From the NCBI RefSeq assembly GCF_002926165.1, contig NZ_MAGP01000150.1:1-37717 (forward strand): a stretch of DNA of 37,717 nucleotides. The letters are read 5' to 3'. Source of the stretch: Micromonospora chalcea (GTDB lineage: Bacteria; Actinomycetota; Actinomycetes; Mycobacteriales; Micromonosporaceae). A program made the translations under genes and the position numbers. Positions 14,730 through 25,039 of this stretch are shown one piece after another. A model generated the notes under the pieces. The model was not told the origin of the DNA. It made no database searches and saw only the letters and a program-made list of their open reading frames with translations. How positions within the stretch are numbered: the stretch's first letter is position 1; each line of letters opens with the position of its first letter.

Positions 14730-14735
14730 AGCCTA
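14730..14735 (-). promoter_or_regulatory. Putative -10 of the MBL-hisS operon
   Basis: TAGGCT on the minus strand lies about 37 bases upstream of the MBL start codon. That leaves a short leader of about 30 bases with a Shine-Dalgarno site. No good -35 is seen. Confidence 0.4.
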
Positions 14736-14834
14736 GTCGTAGCGGCGAGCGAGTTCCGCCCGCCACCGGGCCCGTCCGCCCCGGCCGGGCTGAGATGACG
14801 GGACCTCGTACACGACATTCACAGTCGCTACCCG

Positions 14835-14840
14835 TACACT
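14835..14840 (+). promoter_or_regulatory. Putative -10 of the cyclophilin genes
   Basis: TACACT is a strong -10 hexamer about 90 bases upstream of the first cyclophilin. The leader contains the perfect GC hairpin GCCGGCGCC-C-GGCGCCGGC (14882-14900) ahead of the ribosome binding site. No convincing -35 is present. Confidence 0.45.
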
Positions 14841-14930
14841 CTGGCGGGCGTGTGGCGTGGCGCACCCCGACCGGAACGGCGGCCGGCGCCCGGCGCCGGC
14901 GGCGATTCAGGCAGAGGAAGGGGAGCGCAC

Positions 14931-15800
14931 GTGGCTTCCAGCAGGGACCGGCAGCGCAAACTGGCGCGGGCCAAGCTCGACCGGCAGCTCGCCCGGCGGG
15001 CGGCGGCCGCGAAGCGCCGCCGGCAGATCCGGGCCGGTGTGGGCGCCGCGGTGGTGCTCGTGCTGATCGTGGCCGGTTCCGCCTGGGCGCTCGGCGCGTT
15101 CGACTCGGAGCCGGAGAAGCAGGCCGCCGAGGACGTCTGCCTCTGGACCGCGCAGGACGGCGCCGTCAACACCAACCTCAAGGACGTCGGCGAGCCGCCC
15201 ACCACGGGCCTGCCCACCTCGGGCACCCGGCCGATGACGATCACCACCAACCAGGGTGGCCCGATCACCGTCGAGCTGGACCAGACCGACGCGCCGTGCG
15301 GCGCGGCGAGCCTGAGCTACCTGGCCGGCCGCTCGTTCTTCGACAACACCACGTGCCACGAGATCACCGCCGAGGGCGCGCTGCGCTGCGGCGACCCGAC
15401 CGGCACCGGGCTCGGCGGACCGACCTACTCGTTCTTCGACGAGAACCTGCCGGCCGCGCCGGAGCCCAGCCCGTCGGCCTCCCCGGCCCCGGGGCAGCCG
15501 GCGACGTACCCGAAGGGCACGGTCGCCATGATCGGCACCCCGCCGGGTAGCAACGGCAGCCAGTTCCTGATCTTCTTCAAGGACGCCAGCCCGGAGAAGC
15601 CGGCCTACTCCGTGGTCGGCAAGGTCACCGGCGGGCTCGACGTGGTGGAGAAGATCGGCGCCATGCCGACGGAGGACAACGGCAACGGCGCCAAGGTCAA
15701 GCCCAAGACGCAGATCCTGGTGCAGAGCGTCACCGTCGGCGAGCCGGGCGCGGCTCCGGCCGACAGTCCCGCGCCCTCGCCGAGCGCCAGCGCGGGCTGA
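14931..15800 (+). CDS. Membrane-anchored cyclophilin-like protein with altered active site
   Basis: The 289-residue protein starts at GTG 14931, six bases after AGGGGAG. It has a basic cytoplasmic N-terminus (about 1-34), one membrane helix (about 35-56), an extracytoplasmic cyclophilin domain (about 100-275) and a Pro/Ser/Ala tail. The fold motifs FFDNTTCHE, CGDPTGTG and NGSQFLIFF are clear. However, the catalytic Arg of the usual FHR motif is Glu144, and the later His/Trp active-site positions are not kept, so proline isomerase activity may be weak or lost. Cysteines 70, 123, 142 and 153 match those of the next gene. A Ser/Pro insert interrupts the domain at about residues 178-194. Confidence 0.87.
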   Translation: MASSRDRQRKLARAKLDRQLARRAAAAKRRRQIRAGVGAAVVLVLIVAGSAWALGAFDSEPEKQAAEDVCLWTAQDGAVNTNLKDVGEPPTTGLPTSGTRPMTITTNQGGPITVELDQTDAPCGAASLSYLAGRSFFDNTTCHEITAEGALRCGDPTGTGLGGPTYSFFDENLPAAPEPSPSASPAPGQPATYPKGTVAMIGTPPGSNGSQFLIFFKDASPEKPAYSVVGKVTGGLDVVEKIGAMPTEDNGNGAKVKPKTQILVQSVTVGEPGAAPADSPAPSPSASAG

Positions 15801-15891
15801 CCGACCCAGAGCCGGCGGCAGCCCGCCGGCTCACCCACACGTGACCGGCGGCGCGCGCGCCGACCCCAAACGCAGCAGGTGAGGAGTGACC

Positions 15892-16734
15892 GTGACGTCC
15901 ACCAGAGACCGCCAGCGCGCGGCGGCGCGGGCCAAGCTCGAGCGGGAGATGGCGGAGCGGGCCGGCAAGGCCCGCAAGCGCCGGCAGACCCAGGCGATCG
16001 TCGGCGCCGCGGCCGTGCTGGTGCTCGTCGTTGCCGGCACGGTGTGGCTGGCCACCTCGCTCGGCGGCGACGACGACGAGCAGACGGGCGGCACGACCAC
16101 TGCCGACGCCGTGCAGTGCGCGTACACGGAGGTGCCCAAGGAGGGCCGGCCGCCGCAGATCAAGGACGTCGGGCTGCCGCCGACCCAGCAGGCCGGCAAG
16201 GGCTCCCAGACGATGACCATCGACACCAACCTGGGCCCGATCACCGCCAAGATCGACCGTGCCGCCGTGCCCTGCACCGCGGGCAGCTTCACGCACCTCG
16301 CCAGCAAGGGCTTCTTCGACAACACCAAGTGCCATCGCCTGGTGACCGAGGGCATCAAGGTGCTCCAGTGCGGCGACCCGAGCGCCACCGGCAAGGGCTG
16401 GCGGGACACCGACGGCACCGGCGGGCCCAGCTACAACCTGGCCGAGGAGAACCTCCCCACCAACAAGCGCCCGCCGTACCCGGAGGGTGTCATCGCGATG
16501 GCCAACTCCGGGCAGCCGGGCAGCACCGGCAGCCAGTTCTTCATCGTGTACGGCGACTCGCCGCTCGACCCGAACTACACGGTGCTGGGCACCATCACCG
16601 GTGGCATGGACGTGGTGAAGCAGGTCGCCGCGGCCGGTGACGACGGCGCGTTCGCCAAGCAGGCCGGCGGTGGTCACCCGAAGAAGGAGATCACCATGAC
16701 CAAGGTGACGATGAGCCCGGTCGAGGGCGGCTGA
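15892..16734 (+). CDS. Membrane-anchored peptidyl-prolyl cis-trans isomerase (cyclophilin type)
   Basis: The 280-residue protein is a paralogue of the preceding gene, with the same layout: MTSTRDRQR basic start, one membrane helix (about 36-56), and an extracytoplasmic cyclophilin domain. Here the catalytic motif is intact (H148-R149 in CHRLVTEG), with CGDPSATGKG and GSTGSQFFIVYGD following. Four cysteines (76, 128, 147, 160) align with those of the first copy and could form two disulfides outside the membrane. GTG 15892 has GAGGAG five bases upstream. It probably helps fold exported proteins and is placed near secDF. It resembles the PpiB of mycobacteria encoded next to rel. Confidence 0.92.
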   Translation: MTSTRDRQRAAARAKLEREMAERAGKARKRRQTQAIVGAAAVLVLVVAGTVWLATSLGGDDDEQTGGTTTADAVQCAYTEVPKEGRPPQIKDVGLPPTQQAGKGSQTMTIDTNLGPITAKIDRAAVPCTAGSFTHLASKGFFDNTKCHRLVTEGIKVLQCGDPSATGKGWRDTDGTGGPSYNLAEENLPTNKRPPYPEGVIAMANSGQPGSTGSQFFIVYGDSPLDPNYTVLGTITGGMDVVKQVAAAGDDGAFAKQAGGGHPKKEITMTKVTMSPVEGG

Positions 16735-16753
16735 CCGCACCGGTACGACGACG

Positions 16754-16789
16754 AAGCGCCCGCCGGCTGATCGCAGCCGGCGGGCGCTT
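16754..16789. terminator. 15-bp bidirectional terminator hairpin
   Basis: aagcgcccgccggct (16754-16768) pairs perfectly with 16775-16789 around a six-base loop. It lies between the convergent ends of the second cyclophilin and rel. Short T or A runs flank it (ctttc on the plus strand). Confidence 0.8.
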
Positions 16790-16805
16790 TCGCGTACGTG
16801 GTGGC

Positions 16806-19277
<2,472 letters not shown>

Positions 19278-19289
19278 CGGCCTCCTCAC

Positions 19290-19435
19290 CGCTCGCCGGG
19301 ATGCGCCGGCCGTTCGGCCGACGTCTGGTTCAACCGGCCCGGGGGCCGGTGTTGTTCCGCGCGGTCACCGGGGCCGGGCCCCGGCGCCTTCGCCGCCCCG
19401 GACACCTCGGCCGGGTCGGGCAAAGCGCAATGCTA
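19290..19435 (-). promoter_or_regulatory. Promoter and hairpin-rich leader of rel
   Basis: TAGCAT (19435-19430) is a likely -10, with a CGTAC-N5-GTACG dyad (19438-19452) directly upstream of and touching it. The leader of about 145 bases contains perfect GC hairpins at 19368-19384 (7-bp stem, 3-base loop) and 19333-19350 (8-bp arms around 2 bases), and a CGGCCG dyad near 19307-19320. There is no T-tract. Confidence 0.45.
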
Positions 19436-19504
19436 CCCGTACGCAGGGTACGCCACCGCTCCCCCGGACGGTCGGCGCCGACCGGCCCGACGGCCGGGGC
19501 CGGG

Positions 19505-20083
19505 TCAAACGGTCAACAGGGCGTGGACCGGACGCGGCGCGAGCCGCTTGCGGCCTTCCAGGAAGCCCAGCTCCAGCAGCACGGTGAACCCGGTCACCGT
19601 GCCACCGGCCCGCTCCACCAGGTCCAGCGTCGCCTCGGCGGTGCCGCCGGTGGCGAGCACGTCGTCGAGCACCAGCACGCGGTGGCCGGCGGTGAAGGCG
19701 TCCTGGTGCACCTCCAGCGTCGCCTCGCCGTACTCCAGCGCGTAGGAGGCGGAGTGCGTCGCCCGGGGCAGCTTGCCGGCCTTGCGCACCGGCACCACGC
19801 CGACCCCGGTGGCGTACGCGACGGCCGCGGCGAGCACGAACCCACGCGCCTCGATGCCGGCGACGGCGTCGAACGAGTCGCGCCCGTGGTACGCGATGAT
19901 GCCGTCGATCACCTCACGGAACGCCGTACCGTCGGCGAACAGCGGCATCAGGTCCTTGAACACGACACCCGGCTTGGGGAAGTCCGGCACGTCCAGCAAC
20001 CGGCTGGCGACGAGCTGGGCGACCTCCGGGCCGCTGTCTCCGCGTACGCCCGTGGTGTGGGTCTCCGTCACAGTGCGTCCCAT
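19505..20083 (-). CDS. apt: Adenine phosphoribosyltransferase
   Basis: APRT converts adenine plus PRPP to AMP in purine salvage. The 192-residue protein has the PRPP-binding motif VLVLDDVLATGGTAEA in the second half, the AGIEARGFVLA loop around residues 74-84, and the family pattern PDFPKPGVVFKDLMPL near residue 35. The first 18 residues are an extension. ATG at 20083 follows GAGAGG very closely; a GTG four codons in could also serve. The gene lies between the secDF terminator hairpin and rel, as in many actinobacteria. Confidence 0.93.
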   Translation of the reverse strand: MGRTVTETHTTGVRGDSGPEVAQLVASRLLDVPDFPKPGVVFKDLMPLFADGTAFREVIDGIIAYHGRDSFDAVAGIEARGFVLAAAVAYATGVGVVPVRKAGKLPRATHSASYALEYGEATLEVHQDAFTAGHRVLVLDDVLATGGTAEATLDLVERAGGTVTGFTVLLELGFLEGRKRLAPRPVHALLTV

Positions 20084-20095
20084 GTCCTCTCGAAA

Positions 20096-20147
20096 CGACG
20101 ACGGCGTCCGTCATGCCGTGAGTCCAGCATGACGGACGCCGTCGTCG
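20096..20147 (-). terminator. 21-bp perfect hairpin after secF
   Basis: Bases 20096-20116 are the exact reverse complement of 20127-20147, with a ten-base loop. On the minus strand it starts 22 bases after the secF stop codon and is followed only by TTTC, 12 bases before the apt start codon. It is probably a terminator of the sec operon, or a processing or stability hairpin if transcription continues into apt. Confidence 0.75.
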
Positions 20148-20169
20148 CGACTACGTCCGGGCCCGTGGT

Positions 20170-21357
20170 TCAGCGGCGCTTGCCGCCGGGCCGGTTGCCA
20201 CCACCGCCGGCGGGCCGCCCGCCGCGGGCGCCGCTGGGACGCTTGCCGGCCGGGCGGGCGCCGACCTTGGGGGCGGTGCCGGCGAGCGCGGCGGCCTCCG
20301 GGTCGATCGGCTCGTCGGCGGCCGGGGCGGCACGCGAGGCGCCCTTCGGGGTGATCTCGCCCCGGGCCAGCGCGGCCCGGCGGGACAGCACCCGCTTGTT
20401 GTGCGCGCTGATCCGCGGGTCCATGTTCTTCAGCAGCACCAACAGCGGGGTGGCCAGCACGATCGAGGTCAGGAACGCCACCGCCATACCGACGAACAGC
20501 ACCAGGCCGAGGTCCTTCAGCGTGCCCGCGCCGAGCAGGCCGGCGCCGATGAAGAGCAGGCCGCCGACCGGCAGCAGCGCCACCACCGAGGTGTTCAGCG
20601 ACCGCATGAGGCTCTGGTTGAGCGCCAGGTTGGACGCCTCGCCGTAGGTGACGTTGTTGTTCGCGGTGATGCCGCGTGTGTTCTCCTGCACCTTGTCGAA
20701 GACCACCACCACGTCGTAGAGCGCGAAGCCCAGGATCGTGAGGAAGCCGATGATCGTCGACGGGGTGACCTCGAAGCCGACCAGCGAGTAGATGCCGGCG
20801 GTGAGGACCAGGTTGGTCAGCAGCGAGGTGATCGCCGCGACCGCCATCCGCCACTCGAAGCGCAGCACCAGGTAGATCGACACCACCGCGATGAAGATCA
20901 GCAGACCGAGGAAGGCGCGGGAGGTGACCTGGCTGCCCCACGCCTCGGAGACCTGGCTGCCGCTGATCTGGTCGGCCTGGATGCCGAACTCCTCCGCCAT
21001 CGCGGCCTTGGCCGCGTTGGCCTGCTCGGCGCTGAGCTGCCCGGTGCGCATCTCGTAGAACTCGCCGCTGGTGCTGCCGACCTTCTGCGCGCTCACCACC
21101 TCGACGCCGGGCGCCTCGTCGGCCAGCACTTCGTCGACGGTCTGCTCGGCCCGGTCCAGCGTGCCGACGCTGGCCGGCACCTGGAACGTGTTGCCGCCGG
21201 CGAACTCGATGCCGAGCTTGAAGCCGCTGATCGCGAAGCTGAGCACCGCGATCAGGACGAGGACGCCCGCCACGCCGAACCACAGGTTGCGGCGGCCGAC
21301 GATGTTGAGATCCGCCTCGCCCCGGTAGAGCCGGGCGGCCAGACCGTTCTTAGCCAT
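20170..21357 (-). CDS. secF: Protein translocase subunit SecF
   Basis: SecF works with SecD and YajC to draw exported proteins through SecYEG using the proton gradient. The 395-residue protein has six hydrophobic segments, with the first at about 25-45. The SecF signature GIEFAGGNTFQV follows it, then a periplasmic domain, and the conserved GFALYDVVVVFDKVQENTR in the later membrane part. The C-terminal 80 residues are a Gly/Arg/Pro-rich basic tail, a long extension common in high-GC actinomycetes. ATG 21357 has AGGAGG six bases upstream and lies one base after the secD stop codon (TGAGATG). Confidence 0.95.
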   Translation of the reverse strand: MAKNGLAARLYRGEADLNIVGRRNLWFGVAGVLVLIAVLSFAISGFKLGIEFAGGNTFQVPASVGTLDRAEQTVDEVLADEAPGVEVVSAQKVGSTSGEFYEMRTGQLSAEQANAAKAAMAEEFGIQADQISGSQVSEAWGSQVTSRAFLGLLIFIAVVSIYLVLRFEWRMAVAAITSLLTNLVLTAGIYSLVGFEVTPSTIIGFLTILGFALYDVVVVFDKVQENTRGITANNNVTYGEASNLALNQSLMRSLNTSVVALLPVGGLLFIGAGLLGAGTLKDLGLVLFVGMAVAFLTSIVLATPLLVLLKNMDPRISAHNKRVLSRRAALARGEITPKGASRAAPAADEPIDPEAAALAGTAPKVGARPAGKRPSGARGGRPAGGGGNRPGGKRR

Positions 21358-21358
21358 C

Positions 21359-23266
21359 TCAGGCCTCCTTGACACGCGGGTTGCGGGCGGTGCCCGACTC
21401 GGCCGACCGGGCCGGCAGAGCCCGGCCCAGACCGCTGACCCGCGGCGACAGGAACGCCCGGGTGCGGGCGAACATCGTCATGATCGGGTGGCGGAAGAGG
21501 AACACGACGACCAGGTCGAGCACTGTCGCCAGGCCGAGCGCGAAGGCGAAGCCCTTCACCGCGCCGACCGACACGATGTAGAGCACCACCGCCGACATCA
21601 GCGTGATCGCGTTCGCCGAGATGATCGTCCGGCGGGCCCGGATCCAGGCGCGCGGCACCGCGCTGCGTGGGCTGCGGCCCTCCCGGATCTCGTCCTTCAA
21701 TCGTTCGAAGTAGATGACGAACGAGTCCGCCGCGACGCCCAGTGAGACGATCATGCCGGCGATGCCGGCGAGCGTGAGCGTGAAGCCGATCGAACGGCCG
21801 AGCACCACGAGCGCGCCGAAGACCAGCAGCGCGGAGAGCACCAGGCTCAGGAAGATGACCGAGCCGAGCAGCCGGTAGTAGAAGAACGAGTAGATGATGA
21901 CCAGCAGCATGCGGATGCCGGCGGCCAGCAGACCCGCCTTGAGGTGGCTGTCGCCGAGCGTGGCGGTGACGTTCTGCTGCTCCTGCGGCTCGAACGTGAC
22001 CGGCAGCGCGCCGTAGCGGAGCTGGCTGGCGAGCGCGTTCGCGGTCTTGTTGTCGAAGCTGCCGGTGATCTGCGAGTCACCGGTCAGCACGCCCTGGATC
22101 TCCGGGGACGAGACGATCTCGTTGTCCAGGACCACGGCGACCCGGCACTTGCCGTCCTGACCGAGCGCGGTCTGGTCGCAGGCCTGGCCCTCGTTGTTGA
22201 ACGCCTCGCGGGTCAGCGCGGTCCACTTCTCCTGGCCCTTGCCGGTGAAGTTGAGGCTGACCACCCAGGAGCTGGTCTGGTCGAGCTGGGCGGAGGCGTT
22301 CTTGACGTCGGTGCCGAGCACCTTCGCCACGTCGAGCAGGTATTTCGCGCCGGACTCGCAGGCGACCGCCTTCTGCTTCTCGTCCTTGATCGAGGCGGCC
22401 GGGCGCTTGTCGAGCTGGGCGCAGGTGATGGTCGGGACGTTGAACTGCATCTCGACCGGCAGGACCGCGACCTCCTGCGGAGTGAGCGTGCCGAACGGCT
22501 TGAGCTTGTCGGCGAGCGTCGGGTCGGTGGTGAGGTCGGCCGGGGCCTGCAGGCCCGAGGCGGCGGCCCAGGCGGCCGCGCCGACCTTCTGCTCGACGGC
22601 CTTGCGCTGCTGCTCGATGCTCTGCGGCACCGGCTCGGCGCTGGCGCTGGCGCTGGGGGACGCGGCGCTCGGCGAGGCCGACGGGGTGGCCGAGGCGCTG
22701 GCGCTCGGGTTCGGGGCCATGCCGCCCTGTCCGCCGGCGCTCGGCGACCCGCTGACCTTGGGGCTCGTGGTCGCCTGCGGCGACGCGCTGCCCGACGGCG
22801 CCGGGCTGGCGGTCCCGGACGGAGCGACGCTCGGGGTCGGCGCGGGCGCGGCGGCGGCGCCGCTGCCGTCGGTGGCCTTGAGGACCTTGCGGAAGCGCAG
22901 CTCGGCGGCGCTGCCCACGTCGGTCAGGTCCCGGTTCTGGCCGGGCAGGGAGATGACGATGTTGCGGTTGCCCTCGGTGACCACCTCGGCCTCGGCCACG
23001 CCGTAGGCGTTGACCCGGCTCTCGATGATCTGGCGCGCCTCCTCGAGGTTGCCGGCGGTCGGCGGCTTGCCGTCCACGGTGTTTGTGGCCTCGAGCGTCA
23101 GCCGGGTGCCGCCGACGAGGTCCAGGCCGAGCCGGGGCTCCAGCCGGTCCTTCCAGCCACCGCTGGCGCCGCCCGAGAAGAACACCAAAAGATAGAGGAC
23201 GACGAAGATGAGCCCGAGCACGGCGAGCTGCCGTCCGGGCCGCATCTGTCCCTGAGGTGGTGCCAC
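21359..23266 (-). CDS. secD: Protein translocase subunit SecD with long low-complexity insert
   Basis: The 635-residue protein has the N-terminal membrane helix (about 14-31), the SecD signature RLGLDLVGGTRLTLE, the P1 head, and six-helix topology at the C-terminus, with GIAGMIVSLGVAADSFVIYFERLKDE. GTG 23266 is chosen because the signature helix begins ten residues later and the upstream frame is low-complexity. A Ser/Pro/Ala stretch of about 80 residues (133-214) interrupts the extracytoplasmic P1 region between RFRKVLKATDGS and EPVPQSIEQQ. It is translationally coupled to secF. It acts in the cytoplasmic membrane. Confidence 0.94.
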   Translation of the reverse strand: MAPPQGQMRPGRQLAVLGLIFVVLYLLVFFSGGASGGWKDRLEPRLGLDLVGGTRLTLEATNTVDGKPPTAGNLEEARQIIESRVNAYGVAEAEVVTEGNRNIVISLPGQNRDLTDVGSAAELRFRKVLKATDGSGAAAAPAPTPSVAPSGTASPAPSGSASPQATTSPKVSGSPSAGGQGGMAPNPSASASATPSASPSAASPSASASAEPVPQSIEQQRKAVEQKVGAAAWAAASGLQAPADLTTDPTLADKLKPFGTLTPQEVAVLPVEMQFNVPTITCAQLDKRPAASIKDEKQKAVACESGAKYLLDVAKVLGTDVKNASAQLDQTSSWVVSLNFTGKGQEKWTALTREAFNNEGQACDQTALGQDGKCRVAVVLDNEIVSSPEIQGVLTGDSQITGSFDNKTANALASQLRYGALPVTFEPQEQQNVTATLGDSHLKAGLLAAGIRMLLVIIYSFFYYRLLGSVIFLSLVLSALLVFGALVVLGRSIGFTLTLAGIAGMIVSLGVAADSFVIYFERLKDEIREGRSPRSAVPRAWIRARRTIISANAITLMSAVVLYIVSVGAVKGFAFALGLATVLDLVVVFLFRHPIMTMFARTRAFLSPRVSGLGRALPARSAESGTARNPRVKEA

Positions 23267-23489
23267 GGCTGTCCTGTCTCCCTGTACGGTCGCGCCGCTT
23301 CCGCGGCGGCGACAACTGTCGGGCCGGGGGTGTCCGCCCGACTGCTCCGGCGGATCGGCACCGGCCGACGGCACGCCGACCGGGGCACGGCGCGGGGGCG
23401 CCGCACGGCCTGGCCGGGTGCCGGCGCCGGGCGCCGACCCCAACTATCCACTTGTACCGATGATTCCGCTGCCCCGTCCGGGGCGGCAG
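23267..23489 (-). other. Gap between yajC and secD
   Basis: This 223-base gap holds two GC hairpins read on the minus strand: gccccg-tc-cggggc near 23471-23484, just after yajC, and cggcgcc-g-ggcgccg (23422-23436). A GATAGT-like box near 23444-23449 could be a weak secD promoter. I see no gene. Confidence 0.4.
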
Positions 23490-23834
23490 TCACTCCTTGA
23501 CCGGCTCGGCTTCCTCGCTGATCGTCTCGGCAGCCGGCGCCTCGGCGCGCTTGATCACGCGGGCCACGGCGGGGCGGGCGTACCGGGTCTGCACACCCGG
23601 GGCCACCTCCAGCAGGACGGTCTCGTCCTCGACCGCGGTGACAGTGCCGTGCAGGCCGCCGATGGTGACCACCTCGTCGCCCGGGGCCAGGGCGGACTGC
23701 ATCTGCTCGGCCTCGCGGCGGCGCTTCTGCTGCGGTCGGATCATCATGAAGTACATGACGACGAAGAGCAGAGCGATCATCAGGATCGGCGTCAGACCGC
23801 CGGCTCCCCCGCCACTCGCTGCTGCGTAAAGCAC
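23490..23834 (-). CDS. yajC: Preprotein translocase subunit YajC
   Basis: The 114-residue protein has a short outside end, one membrane helix (about 14-32), then the diagnostic MMIRPQQKRRREAEQMQSALAPGDEVVTIGGLHG, followed by the small soluble barrel and an acidic tail. YajC joins SecDF in the holotranslocon. GTG 23834 is preceded by GGAAGG with normal spacing. It is the first gene of the yajC-secD-secF set, with its own promoter after ruvB. Confidence 0.95.
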   Translation of the reverse strand: MLYAAASGGGAGGLTPILMIALLFVVMYFMMIRPQQKRRREAEQMQSALAPGDEVVTIGGLHGTVTAVEDETVLLEVAPGVQTRYARPAVARVIKRAEAPAAETISEEAEPVKE

Positions 23835-23922
23835 GGTGTAGACCTTCCGGTTGGCCTCCGTCCCGGCGCCGGAGGGCGCCGCAGCGGAAGCGGATTCTCA
23901 CGTCCTGTACAAACCGCGGCGA

Positions 23923-23928
23923 AGTCTA
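23923..23928 (-). promoter_or_regulatory. Putative -10 of the yajC-secD-secF operon
   Basis: TAGACT on the minus strand lies about 90 bases upstream of the yajC start, in the 140-base gap after ruvB. No strong -35 or terminator for ruvB is visible. Confidence 0.4.
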
Positions 23929-23974
23929 GTCCCTGCTCCTGAGAAGACCGAATGCGGCACAGATCACGAACGGA

Positions 23975-25039
23975 TCACGGCTGGTCGGTCTGCACCGAGA
24001 AGAGATCGGGCCCCGAAGAGGTATCCGCACCAAATGTACCATTCGGCGGGTTGCGGCCCAGATGCCGCCAAGCGGCCTCCGTCGCCACCCGCCCCCGCGG
24101 CGTACGCGCCAGCAGGCCGGCCCGCACCAGGAACGGCTCGCAGACCTCCTCGACCGTGTCCGGCTGCTCCCCCACCGCGACCGCCAGCGTGGACAGGCCC
24201 ACCGGGCCGCCCCGGAACGAGTCGACGAGCGCGGTCAGCACCGCCCGGTCGAGCCGGTCCAGGCCGAGCGCGTCCACGTCGTAGACGGTCAGCGCGGCCC
24301 GGGCGGTCTCCAGCGTGACCACGCCGTCGGCCCGCACCTCGGCGTAGTCGCGCACCCGGCGCAGCAGCCGGTTGGCGATACGCGGGGTGCCGCGGGACCG
24401 GCCGGCGATCTCGGCCGCGCCGTCAGCGGTGATCGGCACGCCGAGGATCCGGGCCGACCGGTGCAGCAGCGTCTCCAGGTCGGCCGGGGCGTAGAAGTCG
24501 AGGTGCGCGACGAAGCCGAAGCGGTCGCGCATCGGCCCGGTCAGCAGGCCGGACCGGGTGGTGGCGCCGACCAGCGTGAACGGCTCCACGTCGAGTGGGA
24601 TGGCCGTCGCGCCCGGGCCCTTGCCGACCACCACGTCGACGCGGAAGTCCTCCATGGCGCTGTAGAGCAGTTCCTCGGCCGGCTTGGCGATCCGGTGGAT
24701 CTCGTCGATGAACAGCACGTCGCCCTCGGCGAGGCTGGTCAGGATCGCGGCCAGGTCGCCGGAGCGCTCGATGGCCGGGCCGCTGGTCACCCGGATCCCC
24801 GCGCCCAGCTCGGCGGCGACGATGTTGGCCAGGCTGGTCTTGCCCAGGCCGGGCGGACCGGACAGCAGGATGTGGTCCGGCGGCGAGCCACGCCGCATCG
24901 CGCCCTGCAGCAGCAGGTCGAGCTGGTCCCGGACGCGGTCCTGGGCGATGAACTCGGCCAGCCGCTTCGGCCGGACGCTCGCCTCCGCGTCCCGCTCGGC
25001 GTCTTCGACGTACGCCGAGACCAGGTTCTCCCCGCTCAT
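23975..25039 (-). CDS. ruvB: Holliday junction branch migration helicase RuvB
   Basis: RuvB is the AAA+ motor that moves Holliday junctions with RuvA. The 354-residue protein has Walker A SGPPGLGKTSLA (about 60-71), Walker B DVLFIDEIHR (about 106-115), the sensor-1 GATTRSGLL, the arginine finger in GPMRDRFGF, and a C-terminal winged helix with DxLGLDRLDR and GGPVGLSTLA. The C-terminal 25 residues are variable. ATG 25039 overlaps the ruvA stop codon in ATGA, so the genes are translationally coupled. Confidence 0.97.
   Translation of the reverse strand: MSGENLVSAYVEDAERDAEASVRPKRLAEFIAQDRVRDQLDLLLQGAMRRGSPPDHILLSGPPGLGKTSLANIVAAELGAGIRVTSGPAIERSGDLAAILTSLAEGDVLFIDEIHRIAKPAEELLYSAMEDFRVDVVVGKGPGATAIPLDVEPFTLVGATTRSGLLTGPMRDRFGFVAHLDFYAPADLETLLHRSARILGVPITADGAAEIAGRSRGTPRIANRLLRRVRDYAEVRADGVVTLETARAALTVYDVDALGLDRLDRAVLTALVDSFRGGPVGLSTLAVAVGEQPDTVEEVCEPFLVRAGLLARTPRGRVATEAAWRHLGRNPPNGTFGADTSSGPDLFSVQTDQP

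Noticed and set aside
21944..23500. Plus-strand open frame opposite secD
   Set aside because: It is an antisense shadow of secD; sequence is repetitive where the secD insert is repetitive, with no start signal.
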